The notes under the pieces are model-generated. The model was given only the letters and a program-made list of their open reading frames with translations, made no database searches and was not told where the DNA came from. Made by a program: the position numbers and the translations under genes. This document shows positions 32,937 through 41,636 of a stretch of 64,000 nucleotides of DNA, piece after piece. Position 1 is the stretch's first letter; every line of letters starts with the position of its first letter. Source of the DNA: an uncultured Bacteroidales bacterium (lineage in GTDB: Bacteria; Bacteroidota; Bacteroidia; Bacteroidales; UBA932); the NCBI GenBank assembly GCA_905235085.1, contig CAJOKD010000003.1, positions 51,608 through 115,607 of the forward strand, written 5' to 3'.

Positions 32937-34028
32937 ATGGAAAGAAAACTTGACATCATACCAGTATCCGAATGGGGCTTCTTTGATGAAAGCATTCCCC
33001 CGATCGTGGTAGCGGGCCCCTGCAGTGCTGAATCCGAACTTCAGGTGATGACTACTGCCAGGGAATTGAGGGATTTCGGTATCCACGTTTACCGTGCAGG
33101 CATCTGGAAACCTCGCACCCATCCGGGTAGTTTCGAGGGTGTAGGAGCTCCCGGGCTCAAGTGGCTGCAGAGGGTGCAGAAAGAACTTGGTATGAAGGTC
33201 TGTACCGAAGTCGCCAGTGAAAAACACGTTTACGAATGTGTGAAATACGGCATAGATATGGTCTGGATCGGGGCTAGGACTACGTCCAACCCTTTCCTGG
33301 TCCAGGAAATAGCCGATGCATTGCGCGATACCGATATGCCGGTCCTGGTAAAGAACCCTGTCAATCCGGACCTTGGACTGTGGATAGGAGCACTCGAAAG
33401 GCTCAACCGTGCAGGGATAAGGAAGCTGGGAGTCGTCCACAGAGGGTTCACGACATCCCAGAAGATCCCTTACAGGAACCTGCCCCTCTGGCAGATCGCA
33501 GTCGAACTCAGGACCCTTTTCCCTGATCTGGCTTTCTTCGCGGATCCCAGCCATATGGGAGGTTCCAGGGAATATCTCCTGCCGCTCAGCCAAAGGGCGA
33601 TGGACCTCGGTTTCGAAGGACTTATGGTGGAGTCACACTGCGATCCGACCTGTGCTCTCAGCGATGCCTCGCAACAGCTGGTCCCGACGGCTCTCAAGAC
33701 GATGCTGGAAAGCCTGACAGTGCGCAAGAAGAGTACGAGTGACAAGGAATACAACGAGAACATAGAGCAGCTGCGTACCCACATAGACGTAATAGATGAG
33801 AACCTGCTTATAGCCCTGGGCTCCAGGATGGATATTTCCAGGAAGATAGGACGTTTCAAGAAGGAGCATAACATAGCTATCATACAGCCCCAGCGCTGGG
33901 ACAGCCTGCTTGAGGGTATGATAGTCAAAGGCAGGTCATACGGTCTGACTGAGGAGTTCGTAAGGGCCGTGTTCAATGCAATACACGATGCTTCAGTGGC
34001 AGAACAGAACAAAATACTGGAGCAATAA
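32937..34028 (+). CDS. Bifunctional DAHP synthase / chorismate mutase
   Basis: The 363-residue protein carries a KDO8P/DAHP-synthase-type barrel (about 1-265): VVAGPCSAESELQ, RAGIWKPRTHPGSFEG, VWIGARTTSNPFLVQE, then LVKNPVNPDLGLW and FADPSHMGG, all active-site blocks. It is fused to an AroQ-type chorismate mutase (about 270-363; LRTHIDVIDENLLIALGSRMDISRKIGRFK). It therefore supplies both the first step of the shikimate pathway and the chorismate-to-prephenate step that feeds tyrA immediately upstream. This fusion is common in Bacteroidota. It is the last gene of the attenuator-controlled operon; no prephenate dehydratase is present here. Confidence 0.95.
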   Translation: MERKLDIIPVSEWGFFDESIPPIVVAGPCSAESELQVMTTARELRDFGIHVYRAGIWKPRTHPGSFEGVGAPGLKWLQRVQKELGMKVCTEVASEKHVYECVKYGIDMVWIGARTTSNPFLVQEIADALRDTDMPVLVKNPVNPDLGLWIGALERLNRAGIRKLGVVHRGFTTSQKIPYRNLPLWQIAVELRTLFPDLAFFADPSHMGGSREYLLPLSQRAMDLGFEGLMVESHCDPTCALSDASQQLVPTALKTMLESLTVRKKSTSDKEYNENIEQLRTHIDVIDENLLIALGSRMDISRKIGRFKKEHNIAIIQPQRWDSLLEGMIVKGRSYGLTEEFVRAVFNAIHDASVAEQNKILEQ

Positions 34029-34323
34029 AGCACTTTTTTTCCTTCTTTCAATTTAAAACTCTTAAATCGTTGCCATATGATAGTTTCTAAGGCATTTTAC
34101 TTGGAAACTAGGCCTTTTACCTTAATAAAACGATATAAATTCGTTGTTTTATTAAAGATTTGAAGTTTTTAATAGTTGTTTAATTCCAAAAAATTTATTT
34201 GTTTTGTAAGCCGGTAATTGGTTTTTTTGTTTTCCGAGTGTTGTAGATTTGGGTGGAAAACGGCCATATACCGAGCTGGACAGACTATTTATTCAATAAT
34301 TATTAAGTTTAAGGTTTAAGCTT
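34029..34323 (+). other. AT-rich intergenic leader ahead of the SusC/D operon
   Basis: This 295-nt AT-rich stretch has no coding frame. It contains a possible T-run terminator just after the previous gene, a 7-bp inverted repeat TAGTTTC/GAAACTA (34081-34087, 34104-34110), a near-direct repeat AGGCATTTTAC/AGGCCTTTTAC within it, and a longer AT stem around 34132-34165. These could be regulator-binding sites. None matches a riboswitch I recognise. Confidence 0.4.
34244..34251 (+). promoter_or_regulatory. -7 box (TAGATTTG) for the SusC/D operon
   Basis: Exact TAnnTTTG, 72 nt before ATG 34324, giving a leader of about 65 nt. TTTG elements upstream are at non-standard spacing, which may reflect activator dependence. 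Confidence 0.5.
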
Positions 34324-37300
34324 ATGAGTAAAAAATTTTTCGCTTTTGCGCTGTGCCTGCTTGTCAGTGCGGGTATGGCTTTCGCTCAGAGGGGAGAAAT
34401 TTCCGGTGTCGTGACCGACGCTTCATCCGGTGAAGGCATTCCATTTGCCTCCATCATGGAGAAGGGCACGATGAACGGTATCTCTTCTGATGCAGATGGT
34501 ACCTACAGGATAAAGGTAGCGGATATGAGCAAGGCAGTTCTCGTATTCTCCTCTGTAGGTTATAATTCACTTGAAATTCCGGTAGCCGGTAGGGCAGTCA
34601 TCAATGTTGCTCTTGCAACCGATAATGTCCTCGATGATGTCATCGTGGTCGCTTATGGTACAGCTACCAAGGAATCCTTCACGGGTTCCGCAACGATGGT
34701 CAAGTCTGAAGACATCGAGAAGAAGATCGCCACCAACGTCACCAGCGCACTTGCAGGTACGACACCTGGTGTCCAGATGATCTCCTCCAACGGTGACCCT
34801 ACCAGCAACGGTTCCACCATCAGGATCCGTGGTATCGGTTCAATGAGTGCTTCTTCAAGCCCTCTGATCATCCTCGACGGAGCTCCTTATGACGGAAGCA
34901 TTTCCAACATCAACCCTCAGGACATCGAGTCTATGTCAGTCCTGAAGGATGCTGCCGCTTCCGCTATCTACGGTCACCGTGGTGCTAACGGTGTCATCAT
35001 CATCACTACCAAGAAGGGTAAGGCAGGCGACGCTACCGTCAAGCTCGACGCTCGTTTCGGTTCCAACAGCCGTCTCATCCCTAAGTATGATGTGATCGAC
35101 GATCCGGCAACCTACTACGAGCTCTTCTACAAGAGGCTCTATGGAATGTACTACTATTCCGGCCATACGGTTGCTGAGAGCTACGCATTCGCCGACAAGA
35201 CATTGTACGACGAAAAGAACGGTGGTCTCGGTTACAAGGTGTATACGATTCCTGAAGGCCAGAAACTCGTAGGTACTAACTTCAAGCTCAACCCTAACGC
35301 AAAGCTTGGCTATTCGGACGGCGAGTATTTCTACACTCCGGACGACTGGTACAAGGAGACATTCCACAACTCCTTCCGTAAGGAGTACAATATGTCTGTA
35401 AGCGGTGCCAACGACAGGTTCAACTACTATGGTTCCGTAGGTTACCTCGATGACGGCGGTATCATCTCCAACTCAAGGTACCAGCGTTACACCGGTCTCA
35501 TCAACGCAGACTATCAGGTGAAGAAATGGATGAAGGTTGTTTCCAGCCTCAACTTCACTCACTCGAATTCCCAGACCAACGGTTCCAACGGTAGCTGGGG
35601 TTCCTCTGGCAACGTATTCTACATCGCCAACAATATAGGTCCTATCTATCCTCTCTACGTGAGGAATGCTGACGGTTCCATCAAGACTGAAGGCGGCCGT
35701 GTGGTCTACGATTCAAACAATACCAACTTCAAACGTCCTAGCATCGTTGGTAACGCTATCCGTGATAACGAATACGACAAGGACGAATATCTCAGGGACG
35801 TCATTACCGGCAAGGGTGGTTTTATCCTTACCCCTATCAAGGGTCTCACCCTCAACGCCAACGTCTCTATGACGAGCTCTACTTCCAGGGAGGTTGAACT
35901 CGGAAGCATCTTCGGAAGTTCCGCTTCGATCGATGGTTCTTCCTATGTTGGTTCAGGCAGGATGTTCACTGTCAACCAGCAGTATCTGGCCAACTACAAG
36001 TTCCACGTCGCCGAGCTCCACAACTTCGAGCTCCTCGCCGGTTACGAGCAGTACAAGTACACGTCCCAGAGCCTGTGGGGTTACAATGACCACCTCTTCG
36101 ACCCGACCAACGGAGAACTTGACAACTCCGGCGGAACCAGCAGCAAGCAACTCGGTTCTTCCACCAGCCAGTATATGACTGAAGGTTTCCTCTCCAGGAT
36201 CCAGTATGACTTCGACGGCAAGTACTTCCTGAGTGCTTCCTATCGCCGCGATGCTTCTTCACGTTTCGCGAAGGGTCACCGCTGGGGTAACTTCTGGTCT
36301 TTGGGAGGTGCCTGGCTCATCTCCAAGGAAGACTTTATGCAGAATGTCGGCTGGGTGGATATGCTCAAGCTCAAGGTCAGCTACGGACAGCAGGGTAACG
36401 ACAACCTCGGTAGTTTCTTCCCTTATTCCGACCAGTACAAACATTCATACAATGAGGAGACCAACGAGTACTCTCTCAACCTCAGCTACAAGGGTAACGA
36501 GAACCTGACTTGGGAGACTTCCAAGTCCTTCAACGCAGGTGTCGACTTCGAACTCTTCAACAACTATCTCAACGGTTCCTTCGAGGTGTTCTCGAGGAAG
36601 ACCGAGAACCTTCTCTATTCCAAGAATGTCCCTTATTCCGCAGGTAACCCTACCGGTGTCGTTCCAGTGAACGTAGGTTCCATCAGAAACAACGGTTTCG
36701 AAGTCACTCTCGACGGTACCATCATCAGGTCCAAGAACTTCAACTGGTTGTGGAATGTCAACCTCAGCCACTACACCAACAAGATCCTCTCCCTCGATGA
36801 GAGTGTATCCGAGAAGGGTATCCGTGGATCCAACTTCATTTACAGGGTAGGTGGTTCCCTCTACCAGGCATATCTTAGGAAGTATGCAGGCGTAGATAAG
36901 GAGACCGGCCAGGCTCTCTATTGGAAGCACATCGATGAGGAAAAGGATGCAGACGGCAAAGTCACGACTCCTGAATCCGACGAGACGACCACTACTTTCT
37001 CCGATGCTACCCAGTATGAGGTAGGTTCAGTCCTTCCTAAGCTCTACGGTGGTTTCGGAACTTCCCTCAATGCTTACGGATTCGACTTCTCCGTCCAGTG
37101 CAGCTTCCAGCTCGGTGGAAAGTACTATGACGGATCCTACCAGCAACTTATGTGGACCCAGGATCAGACCGGTTCCGCTTGGCACAAGGATGCTCTCAAG
37201 CATTGGACTCCTGAGAACACCGACACCGACGTTCCTCGTCTCGACGGTGACACCCAGGTTGCCCAGACAGCTATCGACCGCTTCCTTATCTCATCCAACT

Positions 37301-37542
37301 ATCTTAGCATCAACAATGTAACCTTAGGCTACACCTTCCCTAGAAGCCTTGTTGAGAAGATTTCCCTCAAGGGTCTCAGGTTATATGTTGCAGGTGAAAA
37401 CCTTGCAGTCTTCTCTGCCCGCAAGGGTGTCGACCCTCGCTTCTCGATGGGTATCGGAGGTATGACCAGTGGTTCTGGTATCAACACATCCGGTTACTCT
37501 GCAATGCGTACCGTTACAGGTGGTATTACTCTTACTTTCTAA
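34324..37542 (+). CDS. SusC/RagA-family TonB-linked outer-membrane transporter
   Basis: The 1072-residue protein has a signal peptide ending AFAQ. A carboxypeptidase-like domain follows (about 23-105; SGVVTDASSGEGIPFASI), then the SusC signature DDVIVVAYGTATKESFTGS and a plug with IRIRGIGSMSASSSPLIILD and ASAIYGHRGANGVIIITTKKG. A beta-barrel completes it, with a hydrophobic C-terminus (TGGITLTF). It imports oligomers through TonB energy with the SusD-like lid encoded next. A subtilisin-like protease and no glycosidases follow in the operon, so peptides (as in RagAB) are the likeliest cargo. Confidence 0.97.
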   Translation: MSKKFFAFALCLLVSAGMAFAQRGEISGVVTDASSGEGIPFASIMEKGTMNGISSDADGTYRIKVADMSKAVLVFSSVGYNSLEIPVAGRAVINVALATDNVLDDVIVVAYGTATKESFTGSATMVKSEDIEKKIATNVTSALAGTTPGVQMISSNGDPTSNGSTIRIRGIGSMSASSSPLIILDGAPYDGSISNINPQDIESMSVLKDAAASAIYGHRGANGVIIITTKKGKAGDATVKLDARFGSNSRLIPKYDVIDDPATYYELFYKRLYGMYYYSGHTVAESYAFADKTLYDEKNGGLGYKVYTIPEGQKLVGTNFKLNPNAKLGYSDGEYFYTPDDWYKETFHNSFRKEYNMSVSGANDRFNYYGSVGYLDDGGIISNSRYQRYTGLINADYQVKKWMKVVSSLNFTHSNSQTNGSNGSWGSSGNVFYIANNIGPIYPLYVRNADGSIKTEGGRVVYDSNNTNFKRPSIVGNAIRDNEYDKDEYLRDVITGKGGFILTPIKGLTLNANVSMTSSTSREVELGSIFGSSASIDGSSYVGSGRMFTVNQQYLANYKFHVAELHNFELLAGYEQYKYTSQSLWGYNDHLFDPTNGELDNSGGTSSKQLGSSTSQYMTEGFLSRIQYDFDGKYFLSASYRRDASSRFAKGHRWGNFWSLGGAWLISKEDFMQNVGWVDMLKLKVSYGQQGNDNLGSFFPYSDQYKHSYNEETNEYSLNLSYKGNENLTWETSKSFNAGVDFELFNNYLNGSFEVFSRKTENLLYSKNVPYSAGNPTGVVPVNVGSIRNNGFEVTLDGTIIRSKNFNWLWNVNLSHYTNKILSLDESVSEKGIRGSNFIYRVGGSLYQAYLRKYAGVDKETGQALYWKHIDEEKDADGKVTTPESDETTTTFSDATQYEVGSVLPKLYGGFGTSLNAYGFDFSVQCSFQLGGKYYDGSYQQLMWTQDQTGSAWHKDALKHWTPENTDTDVPRLDGDTQVAQTAIDRFLISSNYLSINNVTLGYTFPRSLVEKISLKGLRLYVAGENLAVFSARKGVDPRFSMGIGGMTSGSGINTSGYSAMRTVTGGITLTF

Positions 37543-37569
37543 TCTGAAAACTATAAAAGCTTACAGAGT

Positions 37570-39183
37570 ATGAAATTCAATAAATTATTTATCATAGCAA
37601 TCGCGGGTGCTCTCTTTGCTGCATCCTGCTCCGATATCGATGACATCAAGCCACAGGGTGGTACGATGCTCGCCAGCCAGGTCCAGGAGACCAACGCCCT
37701 TGTTCCTTCCAGGGCATCAGCCTCTTTCACCGGTATGTTTTCATCCATCGGCCAGCCAATCAAGATGTACACCAACCCTGATGACTGGGAGTTCCTTATG
37801 ATCCTCTTCTGCAATGACCTTGAGGGTCCTGACGCACTCATCCCAGACTCAGGTTACAACTGGTTCTCCGTCTGCGGTGAATATTCTTCCCGTAACGCCA
37901 ACTATCGTAACCCAGCCATCCGTTACAGGACGCCTTACAATATGATTGGTTCCGTCAACACCTTCCTGCTCAGCATCGGAGAGACCGATGATCCTTCATT
38001 GGTCAATATGCTGGCACAGGCAAAGGTTCTGCGTGCTTATTCATACTGGTGCCTGGTTTCGGACTTCCAGTTCAACTATCAGGTCGCTGCCGACAAGCCG
38101 AGCGTTCCGCTCGTGACCGAGTTCACCGAGGACTTCACCAACAATCCTCGCGCGTCTGTCAAGGAGATCTACGACTTTATGCTTGAGGACCTCAACTATG
38201 CAGTCGAGAACCTTGTTGGTGCTACCCGTACAACCAAGGCTTATGTCGACGAGCACGTTGCCCACGGTCTCCGTGCACGTGTATACCTCGAGATGGGTGA
38301 GTGGCAGAAAGCTTATGACGACGCTGTCGCAGCTGCCGATGGCTTTACTCCTGCAACGATCGAGGAAGTTTCCAAGCCTTACTTTATGGACATCAGCGAA
38401 CACAACTGGATCTGGGGTTACGATATGACCACGGATATGGCTCTTGCATATCGTTATGCAACGACTTCCAGCTGGCTCCGTTCATTCTCCGCATGGGGTT
38501 ATGCTGCTGCCTGCCAGGTTTACACCTGCATCAACACCCTGCTCTATAACAAGATCCAGGCTGGTGACGTCCGCAAAGGCTGGTGGGTTGACGAGAACCT
38601 TGAGTCACCTCTTCTCGAAGGTCTTGCGTGGCCGGGCTTCCCGGATGTCGCAAATGCTGACGATGGCGGTGATGCCAAGCTGCCTTACATCCCTTACACC
38701 AATGTCAAGTTCGGATGCTACACTGTAGGTACCACGGCCAACGACGAGGATATGCCTCTGATGCGTGTTGAGGAAATGATCCTCATCCAGGCTGAGTGCC
38801 AGGCACGTCTCGGTAACACCGGTCAGGCTACCAGCATCCTCACCGACTTCGTGAAGACCTATCGTGAGCCGGAATACAATGTCGCTGAAAGGGGTCTTTC
38901 CCTCCTCGACGAGATCTGGTTCCAGCGCCGTGTCGAGCTATGGGGCGAAGGCTTCGGTATCAAGGACTGCAAGCGTCTGAACAAGCCGCTCGTCAGGTTC
39001 CATGACGACACCAACAACCAGCCTGCCGCATTCCGTTTCAACCTCCCTGCAGACGACCCTTATCTCCTTCTGAGATTCTCCCAGGGTGAGCTCAACACCA
39101 ACTTCGCAATCGTAGACAACACGGGTGGACACCAGCCTGTCACCGATGAGAACAAGTCTCTCCGTGATGGTGTAACAGACTAA
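37570..39183 (+). CDS. SusD/RagB-family surface lipoprotein
   Basis: The 537-residue lipoprotein (lipobox AASC) forms the substrate-binding lid of the SusC-like pore. Family features include the TPR-type helices around ARVYLEMGEWQKAYDDAVAA and the C-terminal RRVELWGEGFGIKDCKRLN block (SusD 'R.ELWGEG.R..DL.R' pattern). It starts 27 nt after the SusC-like gene and 18 nt before a third lipoprotein gene, so they form one transcript. Confidence 0.95.
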   Translation: MKFNKLFIIAIAGALFAASCSDIDDIKPQGGTMLASQVQETNALVPSRASASFTGMFSSIGQPIKMYTNPDDWEFLMILFCNDLEGPDALIPDSGYNWFSVCGEYSSRNANYRNPAIRYRTPYNMIGSVNTFLLSIGETDDPSLVNMLAQAKVLRAYSYWCLVSDFQFNYQVAADKPSVPLVTEFTEDFTNNPRASVKEIYDFMLEDLNYAVENLVGATRTTKAYVDEHVAHGLRARVYLEMGEWQKAYDDAVAAADGFTPATIEEVSKPYFMDISEHNWIWGYDMTTDMALAYRYATTSSWLRSFSAWGYAAACQVYTCINTLLYNKIQAGDVRKGWWVDENLESPLLEGLAWPGFPDVANADDGGDAKLPYIPYTNVKFGCYTVGTTANDEDMPLMRVEEMILIQAECQARLGNTGQATSILTDFVKTYREPEYNVAERGLSLLDEIWFQRRVELWGEGFGIKDCKRLNKPLVRFHDDTNNQPAAFRFNLPADDPYLLLRFSQGELNTNFAIVDNTGGHQPVTDENKSLRDGVTD

Positions 39184-39201
39184 TTTTAAAAGAATTGCCT
39201 T

Positions 39202-41562
39202 ATGAAAAATTTATATAGGATTTTAATCGCCCTCCTCGCTTTCTCCTTCATTGCAGTTTCCTGCAAGGACAAGGAGTACGAGTACATCCCTGGCGAGCCT
39301 GAGGCTTCAGGTTGCTACGGTGTTTACTTCCCTACGCAGGATGCAAGCGGAAGCCATGTCTACGATCCTACCATGGACCGTTCGGTCGCTATCACTGTTT
39401 CCAGGACCAACAGCTCGGGAGCTATCACTGTTCCTTTCACAGCGACTGCCTCTGAAGACGGCGTGTTCAATTTCGGAACCATCAACTTCGCTGACGGCCA
39501 GACCGAGACGGAACTCGTCGTGACCTTCCCTAATGCCAAGGTCGGTGTTGATTACTCTTTCTCCGTCCAGATCGAAGACAATCAGTATGCTTCGCTCTAC
39601 AATGAGGGTGTTATTGCGCTTGATTTCTCAGTTTTGATCGTTGAGATGAAGACTTTCAAGACAGAGGATGGAAAGGCGGATGCCAAGGTTACTTTCACTG
39701 ACATGAACTTTCTTGAAGAGGTCCATAAGGTTGACTTGAACTATTATGAAGTTGACGGAATCCGTTATTGCGAAACCTCCGGCGGCGAAACCATCTATTC
39801 CGGGAATGGACTCAGTGGAGCAGGGCCTTTCGGAACCGATGTACAACTCAAATTCAAGTGGTATACCAACAAGAAGGTTACCATTGATGATGTAGAGTAT
39901 GATTGGATTGAAGTAGAGCCGTCCAATACCGGTTTCACTTCTTCAGGCAACCCTATTTACATGGGAGATTTCTTCCATATGCGTGCAGATATGGGTTTGG
40001 GCAATGGTGACTATGCTAATTCCTATGAAAGGTACACCAAATCTGCTGATGGTTACCTCCCTAGCTACTATGATGGCCACGGCGGATTTATCTTCAATGC
40101 TGCTTACTGGATCCACGGAACAACTTCCTGGTATGGTTATCAGGACAGCACACCTGTCGCTATCGCCGATGGTTACCTCCGCGTAGATTATTCATTGGAT
40201 CTCTATCCTGACTATACTCAGAATGGAGTAACTCCGATTTATGTCGAAGCTGGTGTTGATGTAGAGAACATCAAGTATGCCGTATACGAAGGTGAACTTA
40301 CCGCCACCCAGGTTGGTTACAAGATTGAAGCTATCACAGCTGGTACCGAAGAAGGTGTAGTTACATTCTACGATTTCGAGATTGATGAGGAAGAAGCTGT
40401 CAAGTATGCCACCCTTGGTGTCGAAATGGACAAGACTGCCGAATATACTATCGTTGCAGTAGCATATGATGATAAGGGCAAACCGCAGGACAACGCTTCT
40501 GCTACCTTCCGACACATCGCAGCTGGTGACACTGAGGAATATGCAGTTGATATCAACGTACTTACCGAAGCAACCCCTGTCCGTTACACCGAGACTGGCA
40601 ACTACGATCAGTACACTTCTTTCGCTTTTGCAGTGTATGGCTCTGATATCACAGAGGCTCATTTGGTAATAGTTCCGGCTGCCCAGCTGTCGAATACTCT
40701 CCTCAGTACTCTCAAATACAACGCTACTAAATATGCTGTAGGTGAAGAAACGCTTGCCGCTATCAATGGCGAAGGTGGTTACTATGATGTTGCCTCCAGT
40801 TTGGCTGCCAACACTGAGTATGCAGTCGTTGTTTGGGCAACTAATGGCAGTGAGGACAAGTTCGTTTACGAGACTTTCAAGACTGAAAAGCTTCCTTATG
40901 TATGGAATAGCCTTGGAAAGGGAACTATCGTAGATGGCTTCTGTACACCTCTCTTCGGCAAGCCTGATATAACTGCCACCTGTGATGTATATGAAGAGGC
41001 TAAAACCCCTGGCTTATATATGATTACCAAATACCAGCAGGAAGTTGCTGCCAAGTTCTTCGGTGTCGATGTAGATGTTATGGCTCCTTATGAGGGCGGC
41101 AACTGGAAGATAACCGAAGTGATTGTCGATGCAACAAATCCTAATAAGGTTGTTATTTCCGAGCAGGATTACGGTGTTTGTGTAAACTCTAGTTATGGAT
41201 TCTTCCTTATCGAAACCGAGCCTTCTGGAAAGCTCGAGAATGGTGTGATTACTTTCCCGGCAGAAGAGGTTTACATCGGTATACCAGGTCTCGAAAAGTG
41301 GTATTATACCAATGATGACGGATCCTTCAAGATCACCTTGCCTTCTGCTGCTTCTACAACCGCTGTCAAGCCGGTTGCTAATGGCGGAAACGGCCGTGTT
41401 GAGGATCAGAGTGTCATTTCCGGTCTCCGTTCTTTCGAAAAGGCAAAGGTTCAAATCGAACGTGATGCCCAGGCTGTCAATGCAAAGGTCTCCGTTTCCT
41501 ACGACAGGAACGCGAAGACCGGCCGTACCCTGAGAGAATCACGAATCTCTACTGTAAAATAG
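39202..41562 (+). CDS. Large surface lipoprotein with Calx-beta-like N-terminal domain
   Basis: The 786-residue product has a lipoprotein signal (lipobox AVSC). A beta domain with GVYFPTQDASGSHVYDP and a following DGQTETELVVTFPNAKVGVDYSFSV-type block is like the Calx-beta/DUF-type domains found in SusD-linked lipoproteins. Later strand-rich modules of fibronectin-like character follow (VKYATLGVEMDKTAEYTIVAVAYDD, ANTEYAVVVWATNG). No catalytic motif is seen. The second half is somewhat AT-richer than the SusC/D genes. It is probably an auxiliary binding protein of the uptake complex. Confidence 0.7.
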   Translation: MKNLYRILIALLAFSFIAVSCKDKEYEYIPGEPEASGCYGVYFPTQDASGSHVYDPTMDRSVAITVSRTNSSGAITVPFTATASEDGVFNFGTINFADGQTETELVVTFPNAKVGVDYSFSVQIEDNQYASLYNEGVIALDFSVLIVEMKTFKTEDGKADAKVTFTDMNFLEEVHKVDLNYYEVDGIRYCETSGGETIYSGNGLSGAGPFGTDVQLKFKWYTNKKVTIDDVEYDWIEVEPSNTGFTSSGNPIYMGDFFHMRADMGLGNGDYANSYERYTKSADGYLPSYYDGHGGFIFNAAYWIHGTTSWYGYQDSTPVAIADGYLRVDYSLDLYPDYTQNGVTPIYVEAGVDVENIKYAVYEGELTATQVGYKIEAITAGTEEGVVTFYDFEIDEEEAVKYATLGVEMDKTAEYTIVAVAYDDKGKPQDNASATFRHIAAGDTEEYAVDINVLTEATPVRYTETGNYDQYTSFAFAVYGSDITEAHLVIVPAAQLSNTLLSTLKYNATKYAVGEETLAAINGEGGYYDVASSLAANTEYAVVVWATNGSEDKFVYETFKTEKLPYVWNSLGKGTIVDGFCTPLFGKPDITATCDVYEEAKTPGLYMITKYQQEVAAKFFGVDVDVMAPYEGGNWKITEVIVDATNPNKVVISEQDYGVCVNSSYGFFLIETEPSGKLENGVITFPAEEVYIGIPGLEKWYYTNDDGSFKITLPSAASTTAVKPVANGGNGRVEDQSVISGLRSFEKAKVQIERDAQAVNAKVSVSYDRNAKTGRTLRESRISTVK

Positions 41563-41580
41563 TACAAACTATTGATAATG

Positions 41581-41622
41581 CGACACATGAGACCCGGCGA
41601 TCCGTCGCCGGGCCTCTTGTCG
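41581..41622 (+). terminator. Strong intercistronic stem-loop
   Basis: Nested arms CGACA...TGTCG, GAG...CTC and CCGGCGA/TCGCCGG surround a TCCG loop, 15 nt before the protease ATG at 41637. There is no T-run on the plus strand, so it may be a partial terminator or an RNA-stability element setting lower expression of the protease genes. Confidence 0.55.
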
Positions 41623-41636
41623 TAAAAAGGAAATAA

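Noticed and set aside
34132..34165. Possible riboswitch in the SusC leader
   Set aside because: Only an AT stem with no recognisable aptamer core; listed as leader structure instead.
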